DNA of 16,135 nt from Sphingomonadaceae bacterium (GTDB lineage: Bacteria > Pseudomonadota > Alphaproteobacteria > Sphingomonadales > Sphingomonadaceae), in contig JAHDXX010000045.1 of NCBI GenBank assembly GCA_023384025.1, positions 1 to 16,135 on the forward strand, written 5' to 3'. The notes beneath the pieces were generated by a model. It saw nothing but the letters and a program-made list of their open reading frames with translations, was not told where the DNA came from and searched no databases. Positions 7,256 to 14,155 of this stretch are shown here, one piece after another. Within the stretch, counting starts at the first letter, position 1; every line of letters starts with the position of its first letter. Position numbers and translations under genes: made by a program.

Positions 7256-8344
7256 ATGCAGGTTGCCAAAGGGTTCGTTCTGGCTGCACTCGCGGCCGTG
7301 GGATTTTCCGCGATACCCGCCGCTGCGCAAACCGCCGTCGCGGTCAAGGCAGGCAAGGTGTTCAAGCACGAGCACAGCAAAATTGTGATCCCAGCGAGGC
7401 TGGGCGGGATCGAGCGAAGTGGGGCAACCGATTTTTCCAAGGACTTCCTCGATGTCGCGATCCGCTTCGATACTGCCGACGGTCAGGAAGGCCTGTCGGT
7501 CTATGTTTTCCGCGACACTATCGGCACTGTGCCCGTGTGGTTCTCGCAAGCGCAACTGGCCATCGAAGCGCGGGACATTTACGCCGGGCCGATCATCGAG
7601 GTCGCCCCCGAGGTCATCGCCTTGCCCGGGTCTACCGGCGGAGAGGCCTTGCGCGTGATCTATCGTGGCGGTGCAGGGTCGGAATTTTCAAGCACCGGTC
7701 TGGCATTCTTCTCGCTCGGGGCTTGGTACATCAAAGTCAGGGCAAGCTCGAAGACGCGTTCGGCAGCGAATCTTGCCATATGGATGGAGCAGGCGATCAG
7801 CGAGCTGACGCTGCCCGCCAAGCTTGAACCGAGCAAAGCGCTGGCCCCAGTTGCAGCGTGCGACAATCTGCTGGCGTTTCCGCAGGAAGCCGAAGACGCG
7901 CCAGTGGATGGTGCCGCTTCTTTGCTCAACGGTGTCCTTGGCATGATGGTAGCCAACGGCGAGATCGAAGAAGGCAGTGACGAAGACGACGAGGCAGCGC
8001 AGCGGTGGTGCCGCGATGCCACGATTAGCGGCGTTCAAACACTCTATCGCCCCGGATCGGCAACCGATCGCTACATGATCGCATTAGGCGATTCTGGGCG
8101 CGGCGTGTTTGTCGGACCCGACGCCGGGGCGAGCCTGATGGCAGCGACCAGCGAAGGCGGGGAGAAGGGCGAGCAATTTGCGGTCACCTACCATCTGCCC
8201 GACGCGCAAATCAGCTACGTGGCGCAGGACCGGCTGCCCTCACCGCAGCGGGTGACGGAACTGATCAACGGCAACCGCAGCACCATGAGCGTGTCGACCT
8301 GGGGGAAGGACAAAACCGTCCGGCTCAATAGCAAGGCGATGTAG
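7256..8344 (+). CDS. Exported protein of unknown function
   Basis: The 362-residue protein starts at ATG 7256 with GGAGG 7 bases upstream. It has a clear signal peptide (MQVAKGFVLAALAAVGFSAIPAAA, likely cut before Gln25), so it is probably periplasmic. The mature part shows no transmembrane helix. Residues 60–185 look like a mixed strand/helix domain (DFLDVAIRFDTADGQEGLSVYVFRD, FFSLGAWYIKVRA, AIWMEQAISELTLP). Two cysteines (202 and 252) flank an acidic stretch, EIEEGSDEDDEAAQ (236–249), and could form a disulfide. I do not recognise the family. It is transcribed away from the GbsR-type regulator, with 177 bp between them, and ends 17 bases from the convergent scoB. A role with the regulator is possible but not shown. 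Confidence 0.82.
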   Translation: MQVAKGFVLAALAAVGFSAIPAAAQTAVAVKAGKVFKHEHSKIVIPARLGGIERSGATDFSKDFLDVAIRFDTADGQEGLSVYVFRDTIGTVPVWFSQAQLAIEARDIYAGPIIEVAPEVIALPGSTGGEALRVIYRGGAGSEFSSTGLAFFSLGAWYIKVRASSKTRSAANLAIWMEQAISELTLPAKLEPSKALAPVAACDNLLAFPQEAEDAPVDGAASLLNGVLGMMVANGEIEEGSDEDDEAAQRWCRDATISGVQTLYRPGSATDRYMIALGDSGRGVFVGPDAGASLMAATSEGGEKGEQFAVTYHLPDAQISYVAQDRLPSPQRVTELINGNRSTMSVSTWGKDKTVRLNSKAM

Positions 8345-8361
8345 CCTCGCAGCGGCAGGGT

Positions 8362-9018
8362 TTAACCCAGCATCACCTCATAATGCGCGGTCGTCTTCGC
8401 GGCGACCTCGTCCGCAGTCACACCCGGAGCGAGCTCGATCAGCCGGAACGGGCTCTGGTGATCGACCCGCTGGAACACCGCCAGGTCGGTGATCACCATG
8501 TCGACCACGTTGCGGCCGGTCAGCGGCAGGGTGCATTCGGGGATGAACTTCGCGCTGCCATCCTTGGCGCAGTGTTCCATCACCACGATGATCTTCTTGA
8601 CCCCGGCGACGAGGTCCATCGCCCCGCCCATGCCCTTGACCATCTTGCCCGGGATCATCCAGTTGGCGATGTCGCCATTCTGAGCGACTTCCATCGCGCC
8701 GAGCACGGTCAGGTCGATGTGCCCGCCCCGGATCATGGCAAAGCTTGCCGCGCTGTCGAAATAGGCGCTGTGGGGCAGCTCGCTGATGGTCTGCTTGCCG
8801 GCGTTGATCAGATCGGCGTCGACTTCATCATCGAACGGGAACGGCCCGATGCCGAGCATGCCGTTCTCGCTCTGCAGCGTGACATGCATGCCATCGGGGA
8901 TGTGGTTGGCCACCAGCGTCGGGATGCCGATGCCGAGATTGACGTAGTAACCGTCCTGCAGCTCCTGCGCTGCGCGGGCGGCCATCTGGTCGCGGGTCCA
9001 GCCTGGGGTCTCGGACAT
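8362..9018 (-). CDS. scoB: 3-oxoacid CoA-transferase subunit B
   Basis: Subunit B of succinyl-CoA:3-ketoacid CoA-transferase, which moves CoA between succinate and a 3-oxoacid such as acetoacetate. The 218-residue length is normal. The catalytic glutamate is Glu51 in LQSENGMLGIGP. LGIGIPTLVANHIP (28–41) and the glycine-rich GGHIDLTVLGAMEV and MVKGMGGAMDLV segments fit the family. It is the third gene of a minus-strand operon: the A subunit lies upstream, but a phosphatase-like gene separates the two, with only 4 bases between that gene's stop and this ATG. AAGGAAG is found upstream at a rather long spacing. The substrate could be another 3-oxoacid, since sequence reading alone does not settle specificity. 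Confidence 0.93.
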   Translation of the reverse strand: MSETPGWTRDQMAARAAQELQDGYYVNLGIGIPTLVANHIPDGMHVTLQSENGMLGIGPFPFDDEVDADLINAGKQTISELPHSAYFDSAASFAMIRGGHIDLTVLGAMEVAQNGDIANWMIPGKMVKGMGGAMDLVAGVKKIIVVMEHCAKDGSAKFIPECTLPLTGRNVVDMVITDLAVFQRVDHQSPFRLIELAPGVTADEVAAKTTAHYEVMLG

Positions 9019-9022
9019 CGGT

Positions 9023-9862
9023 TCAGTCTTCCTTGGCAGCAGTGGGGGAGGGGATCAGGAACCAGCCCGCGCCGACCAGCGGTTCGAGCGGGGCGGCCGC
9101 GCCGGGGTTGCGCAGGAAATCGAACAGCTCGTCGAAATCGCTGCGCGTGTCGCCGGCGATCGCGACGACGCAATGGGTCTCGGCCAGTTCGCGCCTGCGC
9201 GCATCCTTGCGGTCAGTGCCCCGGCGCATGAGCAAGAGGATATCGCGGCCCAGCGGGTCAAGCCCGGTGGCAACCAGCTGGTCGCGCAACTGCCCGGCTG
9301 TGGCCGCACCGTTGCCGGAGATCCAGAACACCGCCACATCGCTCGCACGCAGGGTGCCGAGTGCCGTGGCCAGCGCCGGATTGAAGGGCAAGGGGCTGGC
9401 CGGATCGAGCTTGCCGCCCGCAGGATCGAGATCGACAATCACTGCGGGGGGCAGGATGCCGCACTCGGTCGTTTCGGGCTTGAGTGATCCGGGCTGGGCG
9501 AGAATGGCCGATCGGCGCGGCGATGAGACCGGATCAAGCCGGGCCTGTTCCAGTGCGTAGCTTCCGAAGTCGGCATAAGACTGACCGCCATCGATGGCGG
9601 CAAGCGTGCCAGTCGCACTGGCCGAGGCGCTGGCGATCACCGCAGTACCCGCAGTGTCAGACACCGGCACGGGCACTGGGGCCGGGGCTGGGAGCGGCGC
9701 TTCCGCAAGGGCCTGATTGTCGGCAGTGGTCTCCGGCAACGCCTCTTGAGCCGGAGCAGCGGGTGCCGCTGTCTTCGGCTCCACCTCGACCACGGGCACC
9801 GTCTCATCAGCGTCTGTGTCTGCGTCCGCTTCGCGTGCCACGATCCCCCCTGCCGCAAGCAC
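9023..9862 (-). CDS. HAD-type acid-phosphatase-like protein, signal peptide cut off by TGA
   Basis: The uninterrupted frame from GTG 9862 encodes 279 residues. Residues 15–90 are a Pro/Ala/Glu-rich linker; 138–270 look like a HAD phosphatase core with DLD in VIVDLDPAGG (Asp144, Asp146), Ser182 in FWISGNG, Lys219, and GDTRSDFDE (Asp238, Asp242). This is the pattern of class C/e(P4)-like acid phosphatases, often outer-membrane lipoproteins. Motif I is DLDP rather than the usual DLDET, so activity is uncertain. In the same frame upstream lies a lipoprotein signal peptide separated by one TGA (9881–9883) exactly where the lipobox Cys codon should be. As written, translation would have to restart at GTG 9862 and the product would stay in the cytoplasm; alternatively the TGA is an error, a real nonsense mutation or recoded. 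The gene lies between the CoA-transferase subunits. Confidence 0.72.
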   Translation of the reverse strand: MLAAGGIVAREADADTDADETVPVVEVEPKTAAPAAPAQEALPETTADNQALAEAPLPAPAPVPVPVSDTAGTAVIASASASATGTLAAIDGGQSYADFGSYALEQARLDPVSSPRRSAILAQPGSLKPETTECGILPPAVIVDLDPAGGKLDPASPLPFNPALATALGTLRASDVAVFWISGNGAATAGQLRDQLVATGLDPLGRDILLLMRRGTDRKDARRRELAETHCVVAIAGDTRSDFDELFDFLRNPGAAAPLEPLVGAGWFLIPSPTAAKED

Positions 9863-9946
9863 GGGTATTGCCGCAGCTACTCAGCCGCCGAGCGCCGTGG
9901 GAAGCGCAAGGAGCGCGCAGGTCAGGGCAAGGCGTCGCGGTGTCAC
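9863..9946 (-). pseudogene. Detached lipoprotein signal peptide of the phosphatase-like gene
   Basis: GTG 9946 overlaps the scoA stop as GTGA, the usual mark of translational coupling. The frame reads MTPRRLALTCALLALPTALGG, then TGA (codon 22, bases 9883–9881), then VAAAIPV and on into the downstream frame without another stop. Arg4-Arg5, a hydrophobic core and L-G-G before the interrupted codon form a textbook lipobox that lacks only its cysteine; TGC to TGA is one base. It is therefore the true 5' end of the gene at 9023–9862. Confidence 0.75.
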
Positions 9947-10650
9947 GCAGGCACCCGTTCGCGCACGGTGCGGAACTCGATCTTCTTGTCGTAGGGAGCG
10001 CCGACAATCATCCGCTGGACGTAGACCCCGGGCAGGTGGATGCAGTCGGAATCAAGGCTGCCCGCAGGCACGATCTCTTCTACCTCGACCACGCACACCT
10101 TGCCGCAGGTTGCAGCGGGCACGTTGAAATTGCGCGCGGTCTTGCGGAATATCACGTTGCCGGTTTCGTCGGCTTTCCACGCCTTGACGATGGCGAGGTC
10201 GGCAAAGATGCCGCGTTCAAGAATGTACTCCTCGCCGTCGAAGGTCTTCACTTCCTTGCCTTCGGCGACCTTGGTGCCGACGCCGGTCTTCGTGTAGAAG
10301 CCGGGAATCCCCGCGCCGCCTGCGCGCATGCGCTCGGCCAGGGTTCCTTGCGGACAGAACTCGACTTCGAGCTCGCCCGAAAGGTACTGCCGCTCGAACT
10401 CCTTGTTCTCGCCGACATAGCTGGAAATCATCTTCTTTACCTGCCGTGTGCGCAGCAGCTTGCCGATGCCTTCGTTGTCAATCCCGGCATTGTTGCTCGC
10501 AAAGGTCAGGTCCTTCACGCCGCTGTCCCGGATCGCATCGAGCAGGCGTTCCGGGATGCCGCACAGGCCGAACCCGCCGCTGGCGATCAGCATGCCATCG
10601 CGCAGCACCCCGTCGAGCGCTGAAGCGGCATCGGGATAGAGCTTCTGCAT
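9943..10650 (-). CDS. scoA: 3-oxoacid CoA-transferase subunit A
   Basis: Subunit A partners with subunit B to form the CoA-transferase used in acetoacetate and ketone-body metabolism. The start is ATG 10650 (MQKLYPDAASALDGVLRDGM); the frame is open for another 122 codons upstream but that stretch is not family-like. A GAGG lies 10 bases upstream. The 235-residue product carries the CoA-transferase glycine signature GGFGLCGIPE (25–34), the SNNAG segment (53–57), and the FCPQGTLAERMRAGGAGIPGFYT region. The stop TGA overlaps the GTG of the phosphatase-like gene by 4 bases, so in this operon A and B are separated by an unrelated gene, whereas they are normally adjacent. Confidence 0.94.
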   Translation of the reverse strand: MQKLYPDAASALDGVLRDGMLIASGGFGLCGIPERLLDAIRDSGVKDLTFASNNAGIDNEGIGKLLRTRQVKKMISSYVGENKEFERQYLSGELEVEFCPQGTLAERMRAGGAGIPGFYTKTGVGTKVAEGKEVKTFDGEEYILERGIFADLAIVKAWKADETGNVIFRKTARNFNVPAATCGKVCVVEVEEIVPAGSLDSDCIHLPGVYVQRMIVGAPYDKKIEFRTVRERVPA

Positions 10651-10816
10651 CGGTTTATCGCCTCTTTCAGGTGGGTAGCTGGGTTTGGCGTCCGCATAGC
10701 GGCTTGGCCTCTGGCTGTCACGCGCGCTTGGTCGATGCACTGGAGGGGTCGGTCGAGCGGTGCTGGCCAGCCGGATCGGGGCCCGCTTGACTACTTCCGC
10801 AACTAAGGGGGAAACT

Positions 10817-11563
10817 ATGAGACACATGATCAAGGCAGTCGCACTGGCGGGACTTGCGCTGACGCAGGCGGGGCCTGCACTGGCTGACAAGGCGGATGAT
10901 GCGGTTGCTTCGCGCGACCGGACCGAGGGCGACCGCAAGCTCGACGAAAGCCGCCATCCGGCCGAGGTGCTGCGCTTCACCGGGGTCAAGCCGGGCGATG
11001 TGATCGCCGATTTCATGGCTGGGGGCGGGTACTATTCGGCGCTGCTGGCCGACCTCGCCGGACCGAACGGCACGGTCTACGCGATCAACCCGGTCCGGTT
11101 CCACCCGGCCAGGGAATGGGCTGAACGCAGCAAGCTCTACCCGACCATCCGCACAATGCCGGTCCCGCCCGAAGCGATGCAGCTCGCTCCGGGCAGTGTC
11201 GACATGATCTTCGCCCACCTGACTTTCCACGACCTGTACTGGGAATCCGAACAGTACGCATTTCCCCGGCTCGACGTGCCGTCCGTGCTCGCCAACTGGT
11301 ATGCGGCGGTCCGGCCCGGCGGTCATGTGGTGATCATCGACCACGTCGGCCCGGCCGGCGATCCGCGCGAAGTGACCGACAAGCTCCACCGGATCGCTCC
11401 GGAGACAGTGGTGTCCGCGATGCAGGCAGCCGGGTTCGTACTGGTTGACCAGTCAGACATGTTGCGTCGCAGCACGGATGACCTGTCCAGGAACGTGTTC
11501 GACGATGCCGTGCGCGGGAAGACTGACCGGATTGTGATGAAATTTCAACGACCCATAGCTTGA
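10817..11563 (+). CDS. Exported SAM-methyltransferase-like protein (COG4798 type)
   Basis: The start is ATG 10817, with AGGGGG 5 bases upstream; a GTG 57 bases earlier has less support and would bury the signal peptide. The 248-residue protein begins with a signal peptide (MRHMIKAVALAGLALTQAGPALA, likely cut before Asp24). The mature part is a class I methyltransferase fold: motif I-like VIADFMAGGGYYSALLADL (62–80), GTVYAINP after strand 2, VDMIFAHLTFHDLYW (128–142) and the post-motif AAVRPGGHVVIIDHV (163–177). This matches the predicted methyltransferase group that carries export signals. Since SAM is not expected in the periplasm, the substrate and even the activity are open questions. The 166-bp gap to the divergent scoA shows no clear promoter boxes. 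Confidence 0.85.
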   Translation: MRHMIKAVALAGLALTQAGPALADKADDAVASRDRTEGDRKLDESRHPAEVLRFTGVKPGDVIADFMAGGGYYSALLADLAGPNGTVYAINPVRFHPAREWAERSKLYPTIRTMPVPPEAMQLAPGSVDMIFAHLTFHDLYWESEQYAFPRLDVPSVLANWYAAVRPGGHVVIIDHVGPAGDPREVTDKLHRIAPETVVSAMQAAGFVLVDQSDMLRRSTDDLSRNVFDDAVRGKTDRIVMKFQRPIA

Positions 11564-11576
11564 GGGATGTTCTGAG

Positions 11577-11605
11577 TTGCACTTTTTACAACACACTATG
11601 ATTAT
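11577..11605 (+). promoter_or_regulatory. Possible promoter of a small RNA
   Basis: TTGCAC (11577–11582) and GATTAT (11600–11605) are spaced 17 bases apart in an AT-rich island just after the methyltransferase-like gene. TATGAT at 11598–11603 overlaps as an alternative -10. Transcription would start near 11612. Matches to consensus are partial. Confidence 0.4.
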
Positions 11606-11611
11606 TTCGCA

Positions 11612-11709
11612 CTTGCACAAAAAGGCTGCCGAGGGCACATAGAGCGGGCCTTTCAGGCATCCTCTCCCAAGACTTTCCAGCCCCGGCCCCAGTGGTCGGG
11701 GCTTTTTTC
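11612..11709 (+). ncRNA. Candidate small RNA ending in an intrinsic terminator
   Basis: About 98 bases between a possible promoter and a strong terminator hold no open frame of note. The predicted RNA has a small hairpin GCCT-TTC-AGGC (11648–11658), then an unpaired pyrimidine stretch ATCCTCTCCCAAG (11659–11671), then the terminator hairpin. A CU-rich loop able to touch Shine-Dalgarno sequences, followed by a terminator, is a common design of alphaproteobacterial small RNAs. I do not recognise a named family. The simpler alternative is that this is only the 3' untranslated region of the gene ending at 11563. Confidence 0.4.
11679..11709 (+). terminator. Rho-independent terminator
   Basis: AGCCCCG (11679–11685) pairs with CGGGGCT (11697–11703), extended inward by three pairs (one G·T) to a 10-bp stem with a 5-base loop, and is followed directly by a T-run (11703–11708). 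It insulates the cdc48 gene from transcription coming from upstream. Confidence 0.9.
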
Positions 11710-11756
11710 TTGCCCGAGGCGCACCTGCCGCGGGCACCAATCCGCCAGCCCCCCGT

Positions 11757-11795
11757 TTGCATCCGGCACCGTGAGTCCCTAGCTTGGGCGCTCAC
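11757..11795 (+). promoter_or_regulatory. Possible cdc48 promoter with overlapping imperfect palindrome
   Basis: TTGCAT (11757–11762) and TAGCTT (11780–11785) are 17 bases apart; both are weak matches. An imperfect inverted repeat, GTGAG-t-CCC with GGG-cg-CTCAC (11771–11795), covers the presumed -10 and start site and could bind a regulator or form a hairpin at the 5' end of the message. Confidence 0.3.
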
Positions 11796-11820
11796 GCGAC
11801 GACGATGGAGAACGCACCGC

Positions 11821-14151
11821 ATGGCTGACACCGGGCAGGCAGTGAAAGACAAGACGGTGCGGCTCCAGGTCGCTGCCGCACGGCAGGAAGAAAGCGGGCG
11901 CGGCGTGGCCCGCATGCCGCGCTCGGCATTCCAGGCGCTCGGCATCACCGAAGGCGATGTGGTGGCGATCGAAGGCAAGCGCAGCACCGCGGCCATCGCG
12001 ATGGCTGCCTATGACGAAGACGAAAGCCTCGAACTGGTCCGGCTGGACGGGCTCCAGCGGGGCAATGCCGAAGCCGCCTCGGGCGAGCATGTCCACGTGT
12101 CGAAGGCCGAATCGCGCCCGGCCACGCGGGTGGTATTTGCTCCCGCCCAGCGCGAGATGCGGCTGCAGGGGCCGAGCCAGGCGCTGAAGCGCAACTTCTT
12201 CCGCCGTCCGCTGGTGGCGGGCGACCTGGTTGCCACCACCGGCCAGCAGCCGGTCCAGAACATGCCGCCCGACGTGCAGCGCATGTTCAATGTGCCGGCT
12301 TACGCCCTCACGCAGATCCGCCTGACCGTCGTTTCGACCGTCCCCAAGGGGATCGTCCATATCGACGAGAACACCGAAGTCGAGCTGCGGGCCGAGTTCG
12401 AGGAACCGCGTGGCGGGCGTGCGGTGGTCAACTACGATGACGTGGGCGGCATGGGTGAGACGATCCAGGCCCTGCGCGAGATGGTCGAGCTGCCGCTGCG
12501 CTATCCCGAACTGTTTACCCGTCTGGGCGTCGATCCGCCGAAGGGCGTGCTGCTGCACGGCCCGCCGGGCACCGGCAAGACCCGGCTTGCGCAGGCGGTC
12601 GCCAACGAGAGCGACGCGCAGTTCTTCACCATCAACGGGCCGGAAATCATGGGCTCGGGCTATGGCGAGAGCGAGAAGCGCCTGCGCGAAGTGTTCGAGC
12701 AAGCGACCAAGGCCGCCCCGGCGATCATCTTCATCGACGAGATCGACTCGATCACGCCCAAGCGCAGCCAGGTTTCCGGAGAAGCGGAAAAGCGGCTGGT
12801 GGCGCAGATGCTCACGTTGATGGACGGGCTGGAGTCCCGCTCCAACATCGTGGTGATTGCGGCCACCAACCGCCCTGACGCGATCGACGAGGCATTGCGC
12901 CGCCCCGGCCGGTTCGACCGCGAGATCGTGATCGGCGTGCCCGACGAGCGTGGGCGGCGTGAAATCCTTGCGATCCACACCCGCGGGATGCCGCTGGGCG
13001 AGAAGGTCGACCTCGACGAACTGGCGCGCGTCACGCACGGGTTCGTGGGCGCGGATATCGCCGCGCTGGCCCGCGAGGCGGCGATTGACGCGGTCCGCCG
13101 GATCATGCCCCGGCTCGATCTCGACGAACGCACGATCCCGCCCGAAGTGCTCGATGATCTTTGCGTCACGCGCGAGGATTTCCTCACCGCACTGAAACGC
13201 ATCCAGCCCTCGGCCATGCGCGAAGTCATGGTGCAGGTGCCGCGGGTCGGCTGGGATGACATTGGCGGGGTCGGCGATGCCATCGAAAAGCTCAAGGAAG
13301 GGGTCGAGCTGCCGCTGAAGAATCCCGATGCATTCGCGCGGCTCGGCATCCGTCCGGCCAAGGGGTTCCTGCTCTATGGCCCGCCGGGCACCGGCAAGAC
13401 CCTGCTCGCGAAGGCGGTGGCAAAGGAAGCCGAAGCCAACTTCATCTCGATGAAGAGCTCCGACTTGCTGTCCAAGTGGTACGGCGAAAGCGAGCAGCAG
13501 ATTGCCCGCATGTTCGCCCGCGCCCGCGCGGTTGCACCCTGCGTGGTGTTCATCGACGAGATTGACAGCCTGGTGCCTGCGCGCGGAAGCGGGCAGGGCG
13601 AGCCGCAGGTGACAGGCCGGGTGGTCAACACCATCCTTGCTGAGATGGACGGGCTGGAGGAACTGCGATCGGTCGTGGTGATCGGCGCAACCAACCGCCC
13701 GACGCTGGTCGACCCGGCTCTGCTGCGACCGGGCCGGTTCGATGAACTGGTCTACGTCGGTACACCCGACAAGGCGGGGCGTGCGCAGATCCTCGGTATC
13801 CATACGGGCGCGATGCCGCTTGCCGATGATGTCAGCCTTGATGATCTCGCCGGCAAGACCGAGCGCTTTACCGGGGCTGACCTGGAAGACCTTGTCCGCC
13901 GGGCCGGGCTCAATGCCCTGCGCCGTGCGGGCGGTGCGGTCGAAACCGTGACCGGTGCCGATTTCGCCAAGGCTCTGGAGGATTCGCGCGCCACCGTGAC
14001 CGAAGCGATGGAAGCCGAGTACAAGAAGATGCGCGGCGAACTGAAGAAGCGGGCGGCGGAAGTGCGCCCGATCGGATTCATCCACGAAGGCATGGTCGAA
14101 CCGGTGCGAGACCGCAAGCACGGCGGGCCGGGCGACACCCCGATCGAGTAG
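11821..14151 (+). CDS. CDC48/p97-family double AAA+ ATPase
   Basis: The 776-residue protein starts at ATG 11821 (GGAG 10 bases upstream); the open frame reaches further up, through the terminator, which cannot be coding. Residues 10–190 resemble the CDC48 N-domain (double-psi barrel: VRLQVAAAR, RMPRSAFQALGITEGDVVAI). D1: GPPGTGKT (247–254), IIFIDEID (302–309), Arg361/Arg364. D2: GPPGTGKT (520–527), VVFIDEID (575–582), Arg636/Arg639. Pore loops: MGSGYGESE in D1 and SKWYGESE in D2, with Trp553-Tyr554 matching the aromatic pair that grips substrate in p97. Both rings should therefore be active. The family unfolds proteins or pulls them from complexes using ATP. The tail is charged and shows no clear HbYX proteasome-docking end. 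It stands alone, ending 4 bases from the convergent channel gene. Confidence 0.95.
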   Translation: MADTGQAVKDKTVRLQVAAARQEESGRGVARMPRSAFQALGITEGDVVAIEGKRSTAAIAMAAYDEDESLELVRLDGLQRGNAEAASGEHVHVSKAESRPATRVVFAPAQREMRLQGPSQALKRNFFRRPLVAGDLVATTGQQPVQNMPPDVQRMFNVPAYALTQIRLTVVSTVPKGIVHIDENTEVELRAEFEEPRGGRAVVNYDDVGGMGETIQALREMVELPLRYPELFTRLGVDPPKGVLLHGPPGTGKTRLAQAVANESDAQFFTINGPEIMGSGYGESEKRLREVFEQATKAAPAIIFIDEIDSITPKRSQVSGEAEKRLVAQMLTLMDGLESRSNIVVIAATNRPDAIDEALRRPGRFDREIVIGVPDERGRREILAIHTRGMPLGEKVDLDELARVTHGFVGADIAALAREAAIDAVRRIMPRLDLDERTIPPEVLDDLCVTREDFLTALKRIQPSAMREVMVQVPRVGWDDIGGVGDAIEKLKEGVELPLKNPDAFARLGIRPAKGFLLYGPPGTGKTLLAKAVAKEAEANFISMKSSDLLSKWYGESEQQIARMFARARAVAPCVVFIDEIDSLVPARGSGQGEPQVTGRVVNTILAEMDGLEELRSVVVIGATNRPTLVDPALLRPGRFDELVYVGTPDKAGRAQILGIHTGAMPLADDVSLDDLAGKTERFTGADLEDLVRRAGLNALRRAGGAVETVTGADFAKALEDSRATVTEAMEAEYKKMRGELKKRAAEVRPIGFIHEGMVEPVRDRKHGGPGDTPIE

Positions 14152-14155
14152 GGCC

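Noticed and set aside
9840..9883. Selenocysteine at the TGA of the phosphatase-like lipoprotein
   Set aside because: The position at a cysteine codon is suggestive and a hairpin can form, but its loop lacks recognisable SECIS features and a lipobox selenocysteine has no precedent I know. It is kept only as the least likely explanation.
10651..11016. Upstream extension of scoA
   Set aside because: It runs through the divergent intergenic region and the start of the exported methyltransferase gene, and the CoA-transferase family start is at 10650.
11692..11820. Upstream extension of cdc48
   Set aside because: It begins inside the loop of the Rho-independent terminator; the N-domain starts at ATG 11821.
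11779..14121. Long open frame of 780 codons on the minus strand opposite cdc48
   Set aside because: It mirrors the cdc48 codons in GC-rich DNA, is rich in His, Arg and Asp with no domain, and the opposite frame is a textbook AAA+ protein.
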